This document shows, in pieces, positions 16,881 to 26,052 of a DNA stretch of 64,000 bases (the stretch's first letter is position 1; each line of letters opens with the position of its first letter). Both the position numbers and the translations under genes were made by a program. The notes below the pieces were generated by a model that was given only the letters and a program-made list of their open reading frames with translations, was not told where the DNA came from and did no database searches. The stretch is from Blautia sp. (GTDB lineage Bacteria > Bacillota > Clostridia > Lachnospirales > Lachnospiraceae): positions 33,943 to 97,942 of the forward strand of contig JAETNR010000011.1 of assembly GCA_021772055.1 (NCBI GenBank). Reading direction: 5' to 3'.

Positions 16881-17930
16881 TCACGCCCGAATCGCCCACC
16901 GCATCTTTGTGGAACGGGCACGGCTGTTTCGAATACACTCCTCTTTTGACGGGCGGATGACATCCCTGGAAATTTCACTGTAAATCCCGGCATTATAAAA
17001 CTCTTTGAATGACTTTTTTACAAGGCGGTCTTCTCCGGAATGGAAGGTCAGAATCGCCGCACGGCCGCCCGGAGAAAGAATGTCCGGAAGCTTCTCCAAA
17101 AACTCATACAGCACTTCAAATTCACTGTTTACATCGATCCGAAGAGCCTGGAAGGTTCTCTGGCAGGATTTCTTTACTGCTTCTTTCCTATCCCCGGCAG
17201 GAAGGAACTCCAGCGCCTTTTCAATTGCCATTTTCAGATCTGTTGTGGTTAAAATGTCTTTTCCCCGCTTTTTCCAGGCTTCCACGGTATCTGCGATTTC
17301 TTCTGCATAGGGTTCGTCTGCGTTTTCCACCAGCATTCCCATAAACTCATCTCTTGTACACTTTTTCAGACGTTCTGCTGCGCTGCTCCCTTTCTGAGGA
17401 TTCATGCGCAGGTCCAGCGGTCCGTCAATTTTATAAGAAAATCCTCTGTCCGGATTGTCGATCTGCATGGAGGATACCCCAAGGTCTGCAAGGACAAAGT
17501 CAAACTTTCCGGATTCCACCAAAACCTGGTCAGCATTGGCAAAATTCAGCAGCTTTACCGTAAGGATTTCTTCCCCGAATCCCAGCTTTTCCAGGCGCTC
17601 CCTGGTCTTTTCAGATTCTATGGGGTCTATGTCCAATGCATAAATATGCCCCTGGCTTTCCAGGCGTTTCAGCATTTCCAGAGTATGTCCTCCATAACCT
17701 AAGGTTGCATCCAATCCGGTCTGTCCGGGACGTATCTGCAAAAAATCCAGGATTTCCTTTACCATGATGGAAATATGCATTCCTGCCGGAGTTCCCCCTT
17801 TTCGGATAACTTTTTCAATAGTATCCGCATATTTTTCCGGCTGAAGCTCCTTATACTTTTCCTGATAATTCCTGGGATGGGTCCCTGCATATCGTACACG
17901 CCGCTTATGGGGCTTTTCCTGATAATCCAT
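16881..17930 (-). CDS. RsmH-like rRNA N4-cytosine methyltransferase, paralogue outside the division cluster
   Basis: SAM methyltransferase of the RsmH/MraW family, 349 aa, somewhat longer than the usual ~310. Family motifs are LDATLGYGGHT, ADLGVSSMQIDNPDRGFS and LDLRMNP. The late motif reads FHSGEDRLVK rather than the usual FHSLEDR. A basic ~45-residue N-terminal extension (KPHKRRVRYAGTHPRNYQ) precedes the methyltransferase domain. It is not beside mraZ, ftsL or other cell-wall genes but next to another RNA methyltransferase, so I take it to be a second RsmH-type enzyme whose target may differ from C1402 of 16S rRNA. The start has AGGAGG upstream. Confidence 0.8.
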   Translation of the reverse strand: MDYQEKPHKRRVRYAGTHPRNYQEKYKELQPEKYADTIEKVIRKGGTPAGMHISIMVKEILDFLQIRPGQTGLDATLGYGGHTLEMLKRLESQGHIYALDIDPIESEKTRERLEKLGFGEEILTVKLLNFANADQVLVESGKFDFVLADLGVSSMQIDNPDRGFSYKIDGPLDLRMNPQKGSSAAERLKKCTRDEFMGMLVENADEPYAEEIADTVEAWKKRGKDILTTTDLKMAIEKALEFLPAGDRKEAVKKSCQRTFQALRIDVNSEFEVLYEFLEKLPDILSPGGRAAILTFHSGEDRLVKKSFKEFYNAGIYSEISRDVIRPSKEECIRNSRARSTKMRWAIRA

Positions 17931-17964
17931 TCTGATTTCCTCCTGCTTTCCTTTTCACACGGAA

Positions 17965-17991
17965 GGGGATGGCAGATTATCCGCCATCCCC
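17965..17991. other. Stem-loop between degV and the RsmH-like gene
   Basis: Perfect 9-bp stem GGGGATGGC / GCCATCCCC with a 9-base loop. No T-run follows on either strand, so it may be an imperfect terminator or an mRNA processing/stability element. Confidence 0.4.
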
Positions 17992-18031
17992 TGTCATTAT
18001 TCCGGTTTCTTCTGCGGCCGGCTGACGCTTT

Positions 18032-18901
18032 TTATCGTACATCTCCCATAAAGAACAGTGCCAAGGTTCCGGGACCGGAATGTGCTCCAATGGTTGCACC
18101 TACATAATTGGTAATCACTGTTTTTACAGGATATTTCTCTTTCACCTTCTCTTCCAGGAAACGCGCATCCTCTTCGCAGTCACCGTGGCTGATGAAAATC
18201 GTATCGCAGCTTTCCCTGAAGCTTCCGATTTTTTCATCCATTCCTTTGACCAGCTCAAGAATTGCTTTTTTTCGGCCCCGGACCTTTCCGATGGCCACCA
18301 GTTTTCCCTCATCATCTACATGCATGACAGGCTTAATGTTCAGCATGCCCCCAAGCACAGCCGTCGTTTTTGACACACGGCCGCCCCGGTAGAGATGATC
18401 CAGATCATCTACGGTAAACATATGAACCACATGTTTCTTGTTCTCTTCTGCCCATGCAGCCACGGATTCCATATCTTCCCCCGCAGCCTTCTTCTGCTGT
18501 GCCAGATGAACCAGAAGCCCCTGTCCCAGAGATGCGCCCAGAGAATCCACCACAATGATCTTTCTATCCGGATATTCCTCGGCAAGCTCCTCTGCAACGA
18601 TCCGGGTGCTGTTATAGCTTCCGCTTAATCCTGAAGAAAAAGCAATATGAAGAATATCGCTGCCTTCTTTCAGATACGGCTCCATCAGTTTACGTGCGCT
18701 CTCCGGGTTTACCTGCGCCGTTGTGGGAAGGGCACCGTTTCTCATGCGCTCATAGAACTCCTGCTCCGGAAGAAAACTGCCATAGGTGTAATCCACTCCG
18801 TCCATGGAATAACTTAAATAGGTGCAGCCAATTCCATACTCTTTATAATAAAACTCTGGAAGATCGGAATTATTGTCAGTTGTAATTACATAATCTCTCA
18901 T
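18032..18901 (-). CDS. DegV family fatty-acid-binding protein
   Basis: About 289 aa. DegV (FakB-like) proteins bind a fatty acid and present it to the kinase FakA. Family signs are the N-terminal ITTDNNSDLP, the serine-containing IAFSSGLSGSYNS and the C-terminal GAHSGPGTLALFF. The start at 18901 follows AGAAAGGTGG; an in-frame ATG 27 bases upstream is less well placed. A likely promoter lies at 18993-19021, separating it from ctpA. The actual ligand and kinase partner are not in this window. Confidence 0.9.
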   Translation of the reverse strand: MRDYVITTDNNSDLPEFYYKEYGIGCTYLSYSMDGVDYTYGSFLPEQEFYERMRNGALPTTAQVNPESARKLMEPYLKEGSDILHIAFSSGLSGSYNSTRIVAEELAEEYPDRKIIVVDSLGASLGQGLLVHLAQQKKAAGEDMESVAAWAEENKKHVVHMFTVDDLDHLYRGGRVSKTTAVLGGMLNIKPVMHVDDEGKLVAIGKVRGRKKAILELVKGMDEKIGSFRESCDTIFISHGDCEEDARFLEEKVKEKYPVKTVITNYVGATIGAHSGPGTLALFFMGDVR

Positions 18902-18955
18902 ATTTCCACCTTTCTGCCCAAAATACAAACCGTTATTGCCCTAAGGCATATCATA

Positions 18956-18978
18956 ATCAGTGCAGTAGATACACTGAT
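18956..18978 (-). promoter_or_regulatory. Inverted repeat in the degV leader
   Basis: ATCAGTG / CACTGAT, 7-bp arms with a 9-base centre, just downstream of the likely degV promoter. It could be an operator or a leader hairpin; no T-run follows. Confidence 0.35.
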
Positions 18979-18992
18979 GCAATTCCGTCCCT

Positions 18993-19021
18993 ATCATATC
19001 ATTTCTAAGGCTTCACCGCAA
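18993..19021 (-). promoter_or_regulatory. Likely degV promoter
   Basis: Minus strand TTGCGG (19021-19016), a 17-base spacer and TATGAT (18998-18993). The -10 box is good and the -35 box moderate. Confidence 0.5.
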
Positions 19022-19085
19022 GAAAAATCTCATGCTGCTTTTTGAAAATACTTTCCGCTCCGGTTACTGTTCGTACCGTTCTTTC

Positions 19086-20267
19086 TTATTTTCCCAGAAC
19101 TTTCAGCGCTTCCTGAAGCTGATTATCTTCCTCATGGGAAATCTCTTCTTTATTCAAAAGATCCGGATCCAATTCTACTTCTATATCCGGTGTGATTCCC
19201 ACTTTGTTAATGTTATTTCCATTTGGGGTATAATAGTTGGATGTGGTCAGTTTCACAGCACTTCCGTCACTTAGCTTACGGATAGACTGCACAACCCCTT
19301 TTCCGAAGGTAGTCGTTCCCACGATCGTTCCTGCCTCATGGTCCTGCACTGCGCCTGCAAAAATTTCGGACGCACTGGCGCTGGATCCATTCACCAGAAC
19401 AGCCAGCGGTATTTCCAGCTCATTATCTCCCATAGAGCGTTCTTCCTCTCTGTTTCCGTATTTATCCTCCATATAGACAATGAGACCCTCCGGCAAAATT
19501 TCATTCAGGATATCGCATACGGATGTCAGCAGGCCTCCCGGATTTCCCCGAAGGTCCACCACCAGGCTCTCCATTCCCTGCTCGTCCAGTTCCCGGAAAG
19601 CATCCATATACTGTTCATAGGTAACACCCGTAAATTCACTGATACGGATATACCCTATCTCATCTTCAAGCATTTCATAAAACACACTGGGAAGTTCCAC
19701 ATCGGTAACGGGTACTGTAATCGTAAGCGGCTCCTCTGCGTTCTCTCTATGGACAGTCAGGGTGACGCTGCCATCGCTGCTTTTCACCATATGGGCAATT
19801 TCCGAGACAGTAAGCGACCGGATATCCGTTCCGTCAATGCTGCTGATGATATCTCCTTCTTCAAGCCCGGCCGCTTCCCCGGATCCGCCTTCATAGCACT
19901 GGATCACCTTCACGCCGCCCTCCGGATTTTCCTGCATCACAATTCCGATTCCCACATAAGCGCCTTCTGTGGAGGTGTATTCCTCTTCGTATTCTTCTGC
20001 ATTATAATACCTGGAATAGGGATCGCCCAGACCATAGATCAGGCCTGCATAAATTCCCTCAGCAAGGCTTTCTTCCTCTTTTTCCTCCAGATAGTAACTG
20101 TCGATCAGGCTTTCCAGATATTCTATTTTCTGTACATGGGCTTTATCCGAAAGCACCCCTTCCTCTTTCGGTACTGTAAACATGTACCCGAGACAGCCGC
20201 CTGCTGCAATAAGCGCTGCCCCAAAAACACCTGTCAGTACCCCTTTCCAATATTCATCACTTTTCAT
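19086..20267 (-). CDS. S41 family C-terminal processing peptidase (CtpA/CtpB-like)
   Basis: Membrane-anchored serine protease of 393 aa. One N-terminal membrane helix (residues ~9-31) is followed by an acidic linker, a PDZ domain (~100-180) and the S41 protease domain. The Ser-Lys-Gln catalytic residues can be assigned as S298 (GSSASASEI), K323 and Q327 (FGKGVVQ); the 25-residue Ser-Lys spacing equals that of B. subtilis CtpB. The gene follows ftsE and ftsX closely (9 bases after the ftsX stop), a common Gram-positive arrangement linking it to cell-wall hydrolase control. The Shine-Dalgarno site is weak. Confidence 0.92.
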   Translation of the reverse strand: MKSDEYWKGVLTGVFGAALIAAGGCLGYMFTVPKEEGVLSDKAHVQKIEYLESLIDSYYLEEKEEESLAEGIYAGLIYGLGDPYSRYYNAEEYEEEYTSTEGAYVGIGIVMQENPEGGVKVIQCYEGGSGEAAGLEEGDIISSIDGTDIRSLTVSEIAHMVKSSDGSVTLTVHRENAEEPLTITVPVTDVELPSVFYEMLEDEIGYIRISEFTGVTYEQYMDAFRELDEQGMESLVVDLRGNPGGLLTSVCDILNEILPEGLIVYMEDKYGNREEERSMGDNELEIPLAVLVNGSSASASEIFAGAVQDHEAGTIVGTTTFGKGVVQSIRKLSDGSAVKLTTSNYYTPNGNNINKVGITPDIEVELDPDLLNKEEISHEEDNQLQEALKVLGK

Positions 20268-20276
20268 GGACTCTGT

Positions 20277-21182
20277 TTATACCTTCAAATGTTTTTTTGT
20301 TGTCACAAAGCTGCCGATAAGGCCAATTCCAATGCCAAGTGCAAGCCCGATGGGAAGCAGGACCATATAGATTTCTTCCACAGGAATAAAGGCCACCACT
20401 CCGGTAAGCACATTGAATTTCTCCAAAATATACTCTACCACACTGGTATATACAAAATACAAAGCCACCAGGGGGATCGCTGCTCCGATCACTCCCAGAA
20501 CAATTCCCTCCAGTACGAAGGGGGAGCGCACAAAGCCATCCGTTGCACCGATCAGCTTCATAATGCCGATCTCCTCTTTTCGCACGGAAATTCCTACAGA
20601 AATCGTATTGCTGATCAGGAAAACGGAGATCAGCAAAAGTACGGCAATAATGGCAATGGAAGCATAGGAAACCAGGCGATTAAAGGAGCCCAGTGTCTTG
20701 GCTGCCTCCTCTGACTGATTGATTTCCCGCACATGATCCAGGCTCTGAATATAGGCAACCAGCTCATTCTGTCTCTCGATCTCACTTAAATAAACATGAT
20801 AATTTGCGGAATTTACCAGAGGATTGTCATCTTTAAATCCTTCTGCTGCTTCAGAGCCCTGGAAATACTGTTCCCGGAATTTCTCCCACGCCTCGTCGGC
20901 AGATTCAAACTCGATCTTTGCCACCTCGGGGCGCGCCTGAATAAGCTTACCTACTTCCTCCATTTCCTCCTGGGTGGTATCCTTTTCAAAGAAGACTGTG
21001 ATCGGAACCTCCTGCTCCACCTTTCTGGCAATGTGATTCACATTATTGATAAGAGAATAAAAAATTCCTACCAGAAAAATACAGGCTGCCATAGTAATAA
21101 TGGAAGCAATGGAAAACATCAGATTTCTTTTTATATTTTTTACCCCCTGTTTCAGGGTAAACCAGATCGTACTAGGCCTCAT
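20277..21182 (-). CDS. ftsX: Cell division ABC-like protein FtsX
   Basis: Membrane partner of FtsE, 301 aa, with four membrane segments and an extracellular domain (residues ~45-165) between the first two. In Gram-positive bacteria FtsEX activates peptidoglycan hydrolases rather than moving a solute. The N-terminus carries the typical sequence WFTLKQGVKNIKRNLMFSIASI. Its start lies inside the end of ftsE (11-base overlap), with GAGGGAGGG as ribosome-binding site, so the two are coupled. Confidence 0.95.
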   Translation of the reverse strand: MRPSTIWFTLKQGVKNIKRNLMFSIASIITMAACIFLVGIFYSLINNVNHIARKVEQEVPITVFFEKDTTQEEMEEVGKLIQARPEVAKIEFESADEAWEKFREQYFQGSEAAEGFKDDNPLVNSANYHVYLSEIERQNELVAYIQSLDHVREINQSEEAAKTLGSFNRLVSYASIAIIAVLLLISVFLISNTISVGISVRKEEIGIMKLIGATDGFVRSPFVLEGIVLGVIGAAIPLVALYFVYTSVVEYILEKFNVLTGVVAFIPVEEIYMVLLPIGLALGIGIGLIGSFVTTKKHLKV

Positions 21183-21855
21183 GGTACCCTCCCTCTTCCT
21201 CGTCGCTTATGATATTCCCTTCATGCATGGTAACCACACGCTTTTTCATGCTGTTTACAATATCTTTATTGTGGGTTACTACCAGAACAGTAGTTCCTCT
21301 CTCATTGATCTCTTCCAAAAGAGCCATGATTTCTTCTGAAGTCTTAGGGTCAAGATTACCGGTGGGCTCGTCTGCAAGAAGAATATCAGGACGGTTTACC
21401 AAAGCGCGGGCAATGGCCACCCTCTGCTGTTCTCCTCCGGAAAGTTCATCCGGAAAAGACTTATACTTTCCTGCAAGACCAACCTCCTGCAAAATCTCAG
21501 GCACACGCTTTCTGATCACACGGGTGGGACGCCCGATCACCCTTTGTGCAAATGCCACGTTTTCATATACATTCCGATCTCTTAAAAGCCGGAAATCCTG
21601 AAATACCACTCCCAGCTTCCTGCGGTATTTTGCTATACGCCTGTGCTTCATTCCCTCCAGTCGTTCCCCGCTTACGGTAATCTTGCCGGAGGTTGAATCC
21701 AGCTCTTTCATCAAAAGCTTGATCAGAGTGGATTTCCCTGAACCGCTGCTTCCTACCACAAAGACAAACTCGCCCTTCTCCACATGCAGGTTCGCATGGT
21801 TTACAGCCGGAAGCCCTTTTCCATAGGACTTACTCACGTCAACCAAATCTATCAT
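21172..21855 (-). CDS. ftsE: Cell division ATP-binding protein FtsE
   Basis: ATPase of 227 aa with Walker A GSSGSGKST, signature LSGGEQQRVAIARAL and Walker B ILLADEPTGNLDP. The FtsE-specific opening MIDLVDVSKSYGKGLPAVNHANL is present. It overlaps ftsX by 11 bases and begins the ftsE-ftsX-ctpA unit. AGGAGG precedes the ATG. A short hairpin (21919-21936) and the terminator of the upstream regulator lie just before it. Confidence 0.95.
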   Translation of the reverse strand: MIDLVDVSKSYGKGLPAVNHANLHVEKGEFVFVVGSSGSGKSTLIKLLMKELDSTSGKITVSGERLEGMKHRRIAKYRRKLGVVFQDFRLLRDRNVYENVAFAQRVIGRPTRVIRKRVPEILQEVGLAGKYKSFPDELSGGEQQRVAIARALVNRPDILLADEPTGNLDPKTSEEIMALLEEINERGTTVLVVTHNKDIVNSMKKRVVTMHEGNIISDEEEGGYHEA

Positions 21856-21918
21856 AATATCCTCCTAAAAATTCTGGCCGTATTTATGCATACACAGCAC
21901 CAGATCGCTATCTGCCGA

Positions 21919-21936
21919 ATCTGCTTTTCAGCAGAT
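21919..21936 (-). other. Short stem-loop ahead of ftsE
   Basis: Perfect 7-bp arms ATCTGCT / AGCAGAT with a 4-base loop, between the upstream terminator and the ftsE ribosome-binding site. No T-run; it may be an operator or leader hairpin. Confidence 0.3.
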
Positions 21937-21942
21937 CCAGCA

Positions 21943-21972
21943 ACAAAATGCTGCCGGAACCTCCGGCAGCAC
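21943..21972 (-). terminator. Rho-independent terminator of the CdaR/PucR-type regulator gene
   Basis: Minus strand TGCTGCCGGA / TCCGGCAGCA with a 3-base loop followed by TTTTGTTG. It lies about 160 bases after the regulator stop and separates it from ftsE. Confidence 0.7.
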
Positions 21973-22130
21973 CTATGCACACCTTACGGACAAATGATTG
22001 TTAATATTTCTGTAATATTATTGTAACATATCATTTTACCGCAATGCAACCCTTTTTTCTTATTTCACATAAAATTCATATTAATACGCAGTACTGTTCC
22101 CTTTCAGCCATTCCTGCGCAGGCTCTGGCA

Positions 22131-23219
22131 TTAATATTCCAGTGTTTCCATATATTTCATGTAGCGGACTACCATCAATGCGATCTTAAATGTGATCGCA
22201 TCCTCAAACACACGCAGATCCAGTCCTGTGCTCTTCTGCAGCTTGTCCAGACGGTATACCAGAGTATTTCTGTGAATATAAAGCTGTCTGGAAGTCTCGG
22301 ATACGTTCAGGCTGTTCTCAAAGAACTTATCAATCGTAACCAGGGTTTCTTCATCAAAGTCATCCGGGGATTTATTCCCGAAGATCTCCTTGATGAACAT
22401 TTTGCACAGCGGAATAGGAAGCTGGTAGATCAGTCGTCCGATTCCAAGGGAACTGTATGCGATCACATCCTTCTCTCCAAAGAAAATCTTGCCTACATCC
22501 AGCGCCATGCGGGCTTCCTTATAAGAACGGGAAACCTCCTTCAGTTCATTCACAATCGTTCCATATGCAATATGGGTATCTACTTCCTTATTCAGGCAAA
22601 GCGTATCCAGAATGGTGCGCGCAAGACGGTCCATCTCCGGATATCCCTCTCCATCTTCCAGTTCCTTAACAATAATAATACTCTTCTCATCTACTGCTGT
22701 AATAAAGTCCTTGCTCTTGCCGCTGAAAAGGCTCTTAACCAATTCAATAGAATTGTGATCCTTCTCCTGCTGCATTTCCAGGATCATAACTACACGGCGA
22801 ACATCTGCCTCAATATGAAGCTTCTTGGCACGGTTATAAATGTCCACAAGAAGCAGGTTATCCAGGAGCAGGTTCTTAATGAAGCTGTCCTTATCAAAAC
22901 GTTCCTTATAAGCTACAATTAAGTTCTGTATCTGAAATGCAGCCAGTTTTCCTACCATGTAAGTGTCTTCGTCGTCCCCATGAGCCACCAGAATGTATTC
23001 CAGCTGATAGTCGTCACATACCTTAAAATACTGGAATCCCTTCACAAGCTGACTGTCTGCCTGAGAATCCACAAACGCCTGAACATCCCCCTGCTGAATC
23101 AAAAAATCTGAAAAAGTAGATGCCAGAACCTTCCCCTCTGTATCAACAATACAAAACTCTGTTCTGGATATTTCTTTTAAACCTTCCAGTGTATTCTGGA
23201 GTACCTGATTTGATATCAT
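22131..23219 (-). CDS. CdaR/PucR-type transcriptional regulator
   Basis: 362 aa. The N-terminal ~140 residues resemble the sugar-diacid/GAF-like sensor region of CdaR-type proteins. The middle (CdaR GGDEF-like region) contains YGTIVNELKEVSRSYKEARMALDVG. The C-terminus is a PucR helix-turn-helix: LNVSETSRQLYIHRNTLVYRL. These proteins respond to a metabolite, but nothing adjacent identifies a target. It is transcribed alone, with a terminator downstream and an AT-rich region before its ATG. Confidence 0.85.
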   Translation of the reverse strand: MISNQVLQNTLEGLKEISRTEFCIVDTEGKVLASTFSDFLIQQGDVQAFVDSQADSQLVKGFQYFKVCDDYQLEYILVAHGDDEDTYMVGKLAAFQIQNLIVAYKERFDKDSFIKNLLLDNLLLVDIYNRAKKLHIEADVRRVVMILEMQQEKDHNSIELVKSLFSGKSKDFITAVDEKSIIIVKELEDGEGYPEMDRLARTILDTLCLNKEVDTHIAYGTIVNELKEVSRSYKEARMALDVGKIFFGEKDVIAYSSLGIGRLIYQLPIPLCKMFIKEIFGNKSPDDFDEETLVTIDKFFENSLNVSETSRQLYIHRNTLVYRLDKLQKSTGLDLRVFEDAITFKIALMVVRYMKYMETLEY

Positions 23220-23322
23220 CTGCTTTCATCCCTTCCCACATATTTTTGTGTGATCATCTTCTGTTTTCCCCACTTTTTAATCGCGTCTAGGCTTATTTTA
23301 ATACAAAATCACCAAAAATAAA

Positions 23323-23389
23323 AGAGGGAACCGAAAAAATTTTACAAAATTTTGTGTATTTTTTCTATATATTTTCTATAAATCCCTCT
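23323..23389 (-). terminator. Possible terminator of the moxR-VWA-yitT unit
   Basis: AGAGGGA-type arm overlapping the end of yitT (23389-23383) can pair with TCCCTCT (23329-23323), followed by TTATTTTT. The loop is long and AT-rich and holds an inner ACAAAATTTTGT palindrome. Confidence 0.4.
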
Positions 23390-24234
23390 CCATGGACCTC
23401 GCGCGCATCTGTGACGATGACAAAAGCGTTTTCATCAATTTCATCCACCTTCTCTTTCAGAGTAACAATTTCTTTTTTATTTACCACACAGAAAAGCATC
23501 AGTTTCTCCTCGCCGGAATACATTCCCTTTGCAGAGATTCCCGTAACGCCTCTGTCCAGCTCCTTCATCACCACCTCAGAGATTTCTTCCGGCCTGGAGG
23601 TAATGATATAGGCGGCTTTGGAGAATTTCAGTCCCTCGATCAGTCCGTCTGAAACCTTTGTCACCAAAAAGACAGCGATGATCGCGTACAATGCACGCTG
23701 AATGCCAAAAACATACATTCCTACCAGCACGATCACGCCGTCAATAAACTGCATGATCTGGGCAATGGAATAATGCCGCAGGTACTTCTGGATAATGGCG
23801 GCCATCATGTCTGTTCCTCCTGTGGTTCCCTGGCCAAGAAAAACAAGTCCCAGTCCCGCCCCCATGATCACGCCTCCAAAAACAGCAGCCAGAAGCAGAT
23901 CATCACCTGCAAGGTTCACAGCCGGGAGAACTGCCAGCCAAACCGTCAGGGAACCGTCACCGAGCAGAGCCTTCTTTACAAAAGCAAACCCTTTCAGCCG
24001 GATTGCCAGCAAAAAAAGGGGAATATTCAAAATCATATTGGTGAACCACAAAGGAACCCCTCCCCGGATAAGCCCTTTCGTCCAGGTTTTCACAAGAATG
24101 GCAACACCGGAAAACCCTCCCGTTACCAGTCCGGCAGCATCAAAACAGGAGATGATTCCCAGCGCCATAAGCCCCGTTCCTATTATGATTAAAATCGTAT
24201 CCACATACCATGTCTTTTTTCTGGTCAGCTTCAT
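23365..24234 (-). CDS. YitT family membrane protein (DUF161/DUF2179)
   Basis: About 289 aa. Five to six hydrophobic segments fill the first ~200 residues, including the family signature DAAGLVTGGFSGVAI. A soluble C-terminal DUF2179 domain follows (from ~residue 205), containing RGVTGISAKGMYSGEEK. The function of YitT proteins is not established. The start at 24234 follows GAGAGGAG. It lies 21 bases after the VWA gene and probably belongs to the moxR-VWA operon, an association I do not recognise as standard. Confidence 0.88.
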   Translation of the reverse strand: MKLTRKKTWYVDTILIIIGTGLMALGIISCFDAAGLVTGGFSGVAILVKTWTKGLIRGGVPLWFTNMILNIPLFLLAIRLKGFAFVKKALLGDGSLTVWLAVLPAVNLAGDDLLLAAVFGGVIMGAGLGLVFLGQGTTGGTDMMAAIIQKYLRHYSIAQIMQFIDGVIVLVGMYVFGIQRALYAIIAVFLVTKVSDGLIEGLKFSKAAYIITSRPEEISEVVMKELDRGVTGISAKGMYSGEEKLMLFCVVNKKEIVTLKEKVDEIDENAFVIVTDAREVHGEGFIENI

Positions 24235-24255
24235 ATAATTTCTCCTCTCAAGCAC

Positions 24256-26052
24256 TTATGCCAGATCCTGTTCCAGCAGTTTTGTCAGATAGCGCCCCAC
24301 AATTTTGGAAAAGTTGGAAATATCACGGATATAGGCAAAATCCTTGCCGAAAATCTTTTTTTCCGTTGCCAGATCCTTTTCTTCTCCTGCAAATACTCCA
24401 AGAACGCTCACCCCCAGATTTCGAAGGCGGCGTACCTCCGTTGCCGTATCGCTGACTGCGTAAGAGCCGTGATACGGCTTTGGATTCCGGGCATTGGGGC
24501 GGTTTACAATCACGTCATAAGGGCGCCCGTCACTTAGGACAATCAGGATTTTTTTCTCTTCCTCTCTTTGAAGCAGACTATACCCCACAGTCTTGATTGC
24601 CAGTCCATCCCGGTTATTGGAGGATGTTACATAATTAAAAATATTTTCATTGGTTTCCTTAGGGTCATCGTACTCCCGGAAGCGATGAAGGATCGTATAA
24701 TCCCAGAAAGTACAAAAGCTCATCACCCTGTGGGGAATCTCCCCATTGCTCAGGGCCTCGCTGATAATGTAGGCCTGAAGCGCCACCTCTCCCTGGCGGC
24801 CCATCTGGGAACCGCTGGCATCGATCAGCACATCCACCACAAAATCCGATGCATCCCCTTTGATTTCCCTCTGAAAAATTCTGGCCTCGCTGCTCCTGCC
24901 CACTCTCCATAAGCGGGAGGGTACGATAATTCCTCTGTCAGAAAGTACCTCCTCGGTCTCGCTTCGAAGCACCAGAGCCTTTTTCAGCAGTTCCGAGAGG
25001 GAAGCGATGTTCCGTTTCACAATTCTGTGTTTTTCGTGGTAAAGCCAGATATTTTTATTTTTCAGGCGTTTTGCATATTCATACTGATAATTGCGCTTTA
25101 CCGGATTTCTCAGAATTCCCTCTGTAAAGTATAAACTGCAGTCACTGTGAATATCCCTGCACATCAGATAATTCATCCGTTTTTCTTCCTGGGGAGTCAG
25201 ATAAGTCTTTCCATAGTTCAATTCCACATAGGTATGAGCCTTTTCCAGAGCTTCCGGCGAAAGGACGGTTACTTTATGCTGTGTTTTCCGCTTCTCCTCC
25301 ATTTCCCTGGTAACTTCCAGGTTCTCAAGTCCGGTCATGCGGTTGGAAAGCTGTTCCACATAGCTCTCCAGTGCTTCCTCATACATCTCCTCGGAAAGAT
25401 AATCTTCCCACCCGTATTCCGTCAGTTCCTCCATGGTCACGGAAAGAACCCTTTCCAGGCTTCCGTGCTGCTTTTCAAAGGAAGGATCCGCCACTGTATT
25501 GTAAAGCCTGTCAATAAGCTGGATCAGTTCCATGGTATCCCTTATATTTCCTGCCTCATACACCATCTCCCGGAAAACACCCAGGCGCTTTTCCACCGCA
25601 TAATTTCCATCCTCCAGATGGTCTCTGAGAACTGCGATCTTCAATCTGCTCACCCAGTCCCCATGAGACGGCATGGTCTCAAACTCCTGCTCCAAAATAT
25701 CCGCAAAAGCCTTCATGCGCATGGTTTGCACCCCTGGCCTCTCCCTGCAGAGGCGTTCTCCGATTGCCTCTTCAATACATAGCTGTGCAAGGACCGTCAG
25801 CGCCCCTTCATCTGCCTGCAGAAATACTTTTTTTACAAGATAAAGCCCCAGCATGTCTTTCTCAAAAAAACGTGCAAGGGCTCCCTGCTTAATGCCGTCA
25901 TACAAGGCAATCTCCTTAGACCTTAAAAACAGCGATACATCCGGTTTCATTTCCAGCGTGTAATCTCCGCTTACTGTCCACAGAAGGTTGCGTATCCGGT
26001 TTTCCAGTTCCAGCTTATATTCCTCAATTTCCAGTTCCTCTGTTTTATGCAT
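24256..26052 (-). CDS. VWA domain protein, CobT/NorD-like partner of a MoxR ATPase
   Basis: About 598 aa, cytoplasmic. The C-terminal ~200 residues form a von Willebrand A domain with a MIDAS motif DASGSQ and a second element VLSDGRPYD. The long N-terminal part is helical and charged and not recognised. VWA proteins of this layout work with MoxR AAA+ ATPases to remodel or insert metals into target proteins (NorQ/NorD, CbbQ/CbbO, CobS/CobT). The gene overlaps the moxR stop by 8 bases. Of two possible ATGs, the second (26052) has proper spacing from AAAGGAAG. The client is unknown; no metalloenzyme gene is adjacent. Confidence 0.82.
   Translation of the reverse strand: MHKTEELEIEEYKLELENRIRNLLWTVSGDYTLEMKPDVSLFLRSKEIALYDGIKQGALARFFEKDMLGLYLVKKVFLQADEGALTVLAQLCIEEAIGERLCRERPGVQTMRMKAFADILEQEFETMPSHGDWVSRLKIAVLRDHLEDGNYAVEKRLGVFREMVYEAGNIRDTMELIQLIDRLYNTVADPSFEKQHGSLERVLSVTMEELTEYGWEDYLSEEMYEEALESYVEQLSNRMTGLENLEVTREMEEKRKTQHKVTVLSPEALEKAHTYVELNYGKTYLTPQEEKRMNYLMCRDIHSDCSLYFTEGILRNPVKRNYQYEYAKRLKNKNIWLYHEKHRIVKRNIASLSELLKKALVLRSETEEVLSDRGIIVPSRLWRVGRSSEARIFQREIKGDASDFVVDVLIDASGSQMGRQGEVALQAYIISEALSNGEIPHRVMSFCTFWDYTILHRFREYDDPKETNENIFNYVTSSNNRDGLAIKTVGYSLLQREEEKKILIVLSDGRPYDVIVNRPNARNPKPYHGSYAVSDTATEVRRLRNLGVSVLGVFAGEEKDLATEKKIFGKDFAYIRDISNFSKIVGRYLTKLLEQDLA

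Noticed and set aside
19338..20714. Plus-strand open frame of 458 codons
   Set aside because: Antisense to ctpA and ftsX, composition typical of a shadow frame (His/Cys/Phe-rich), no family.
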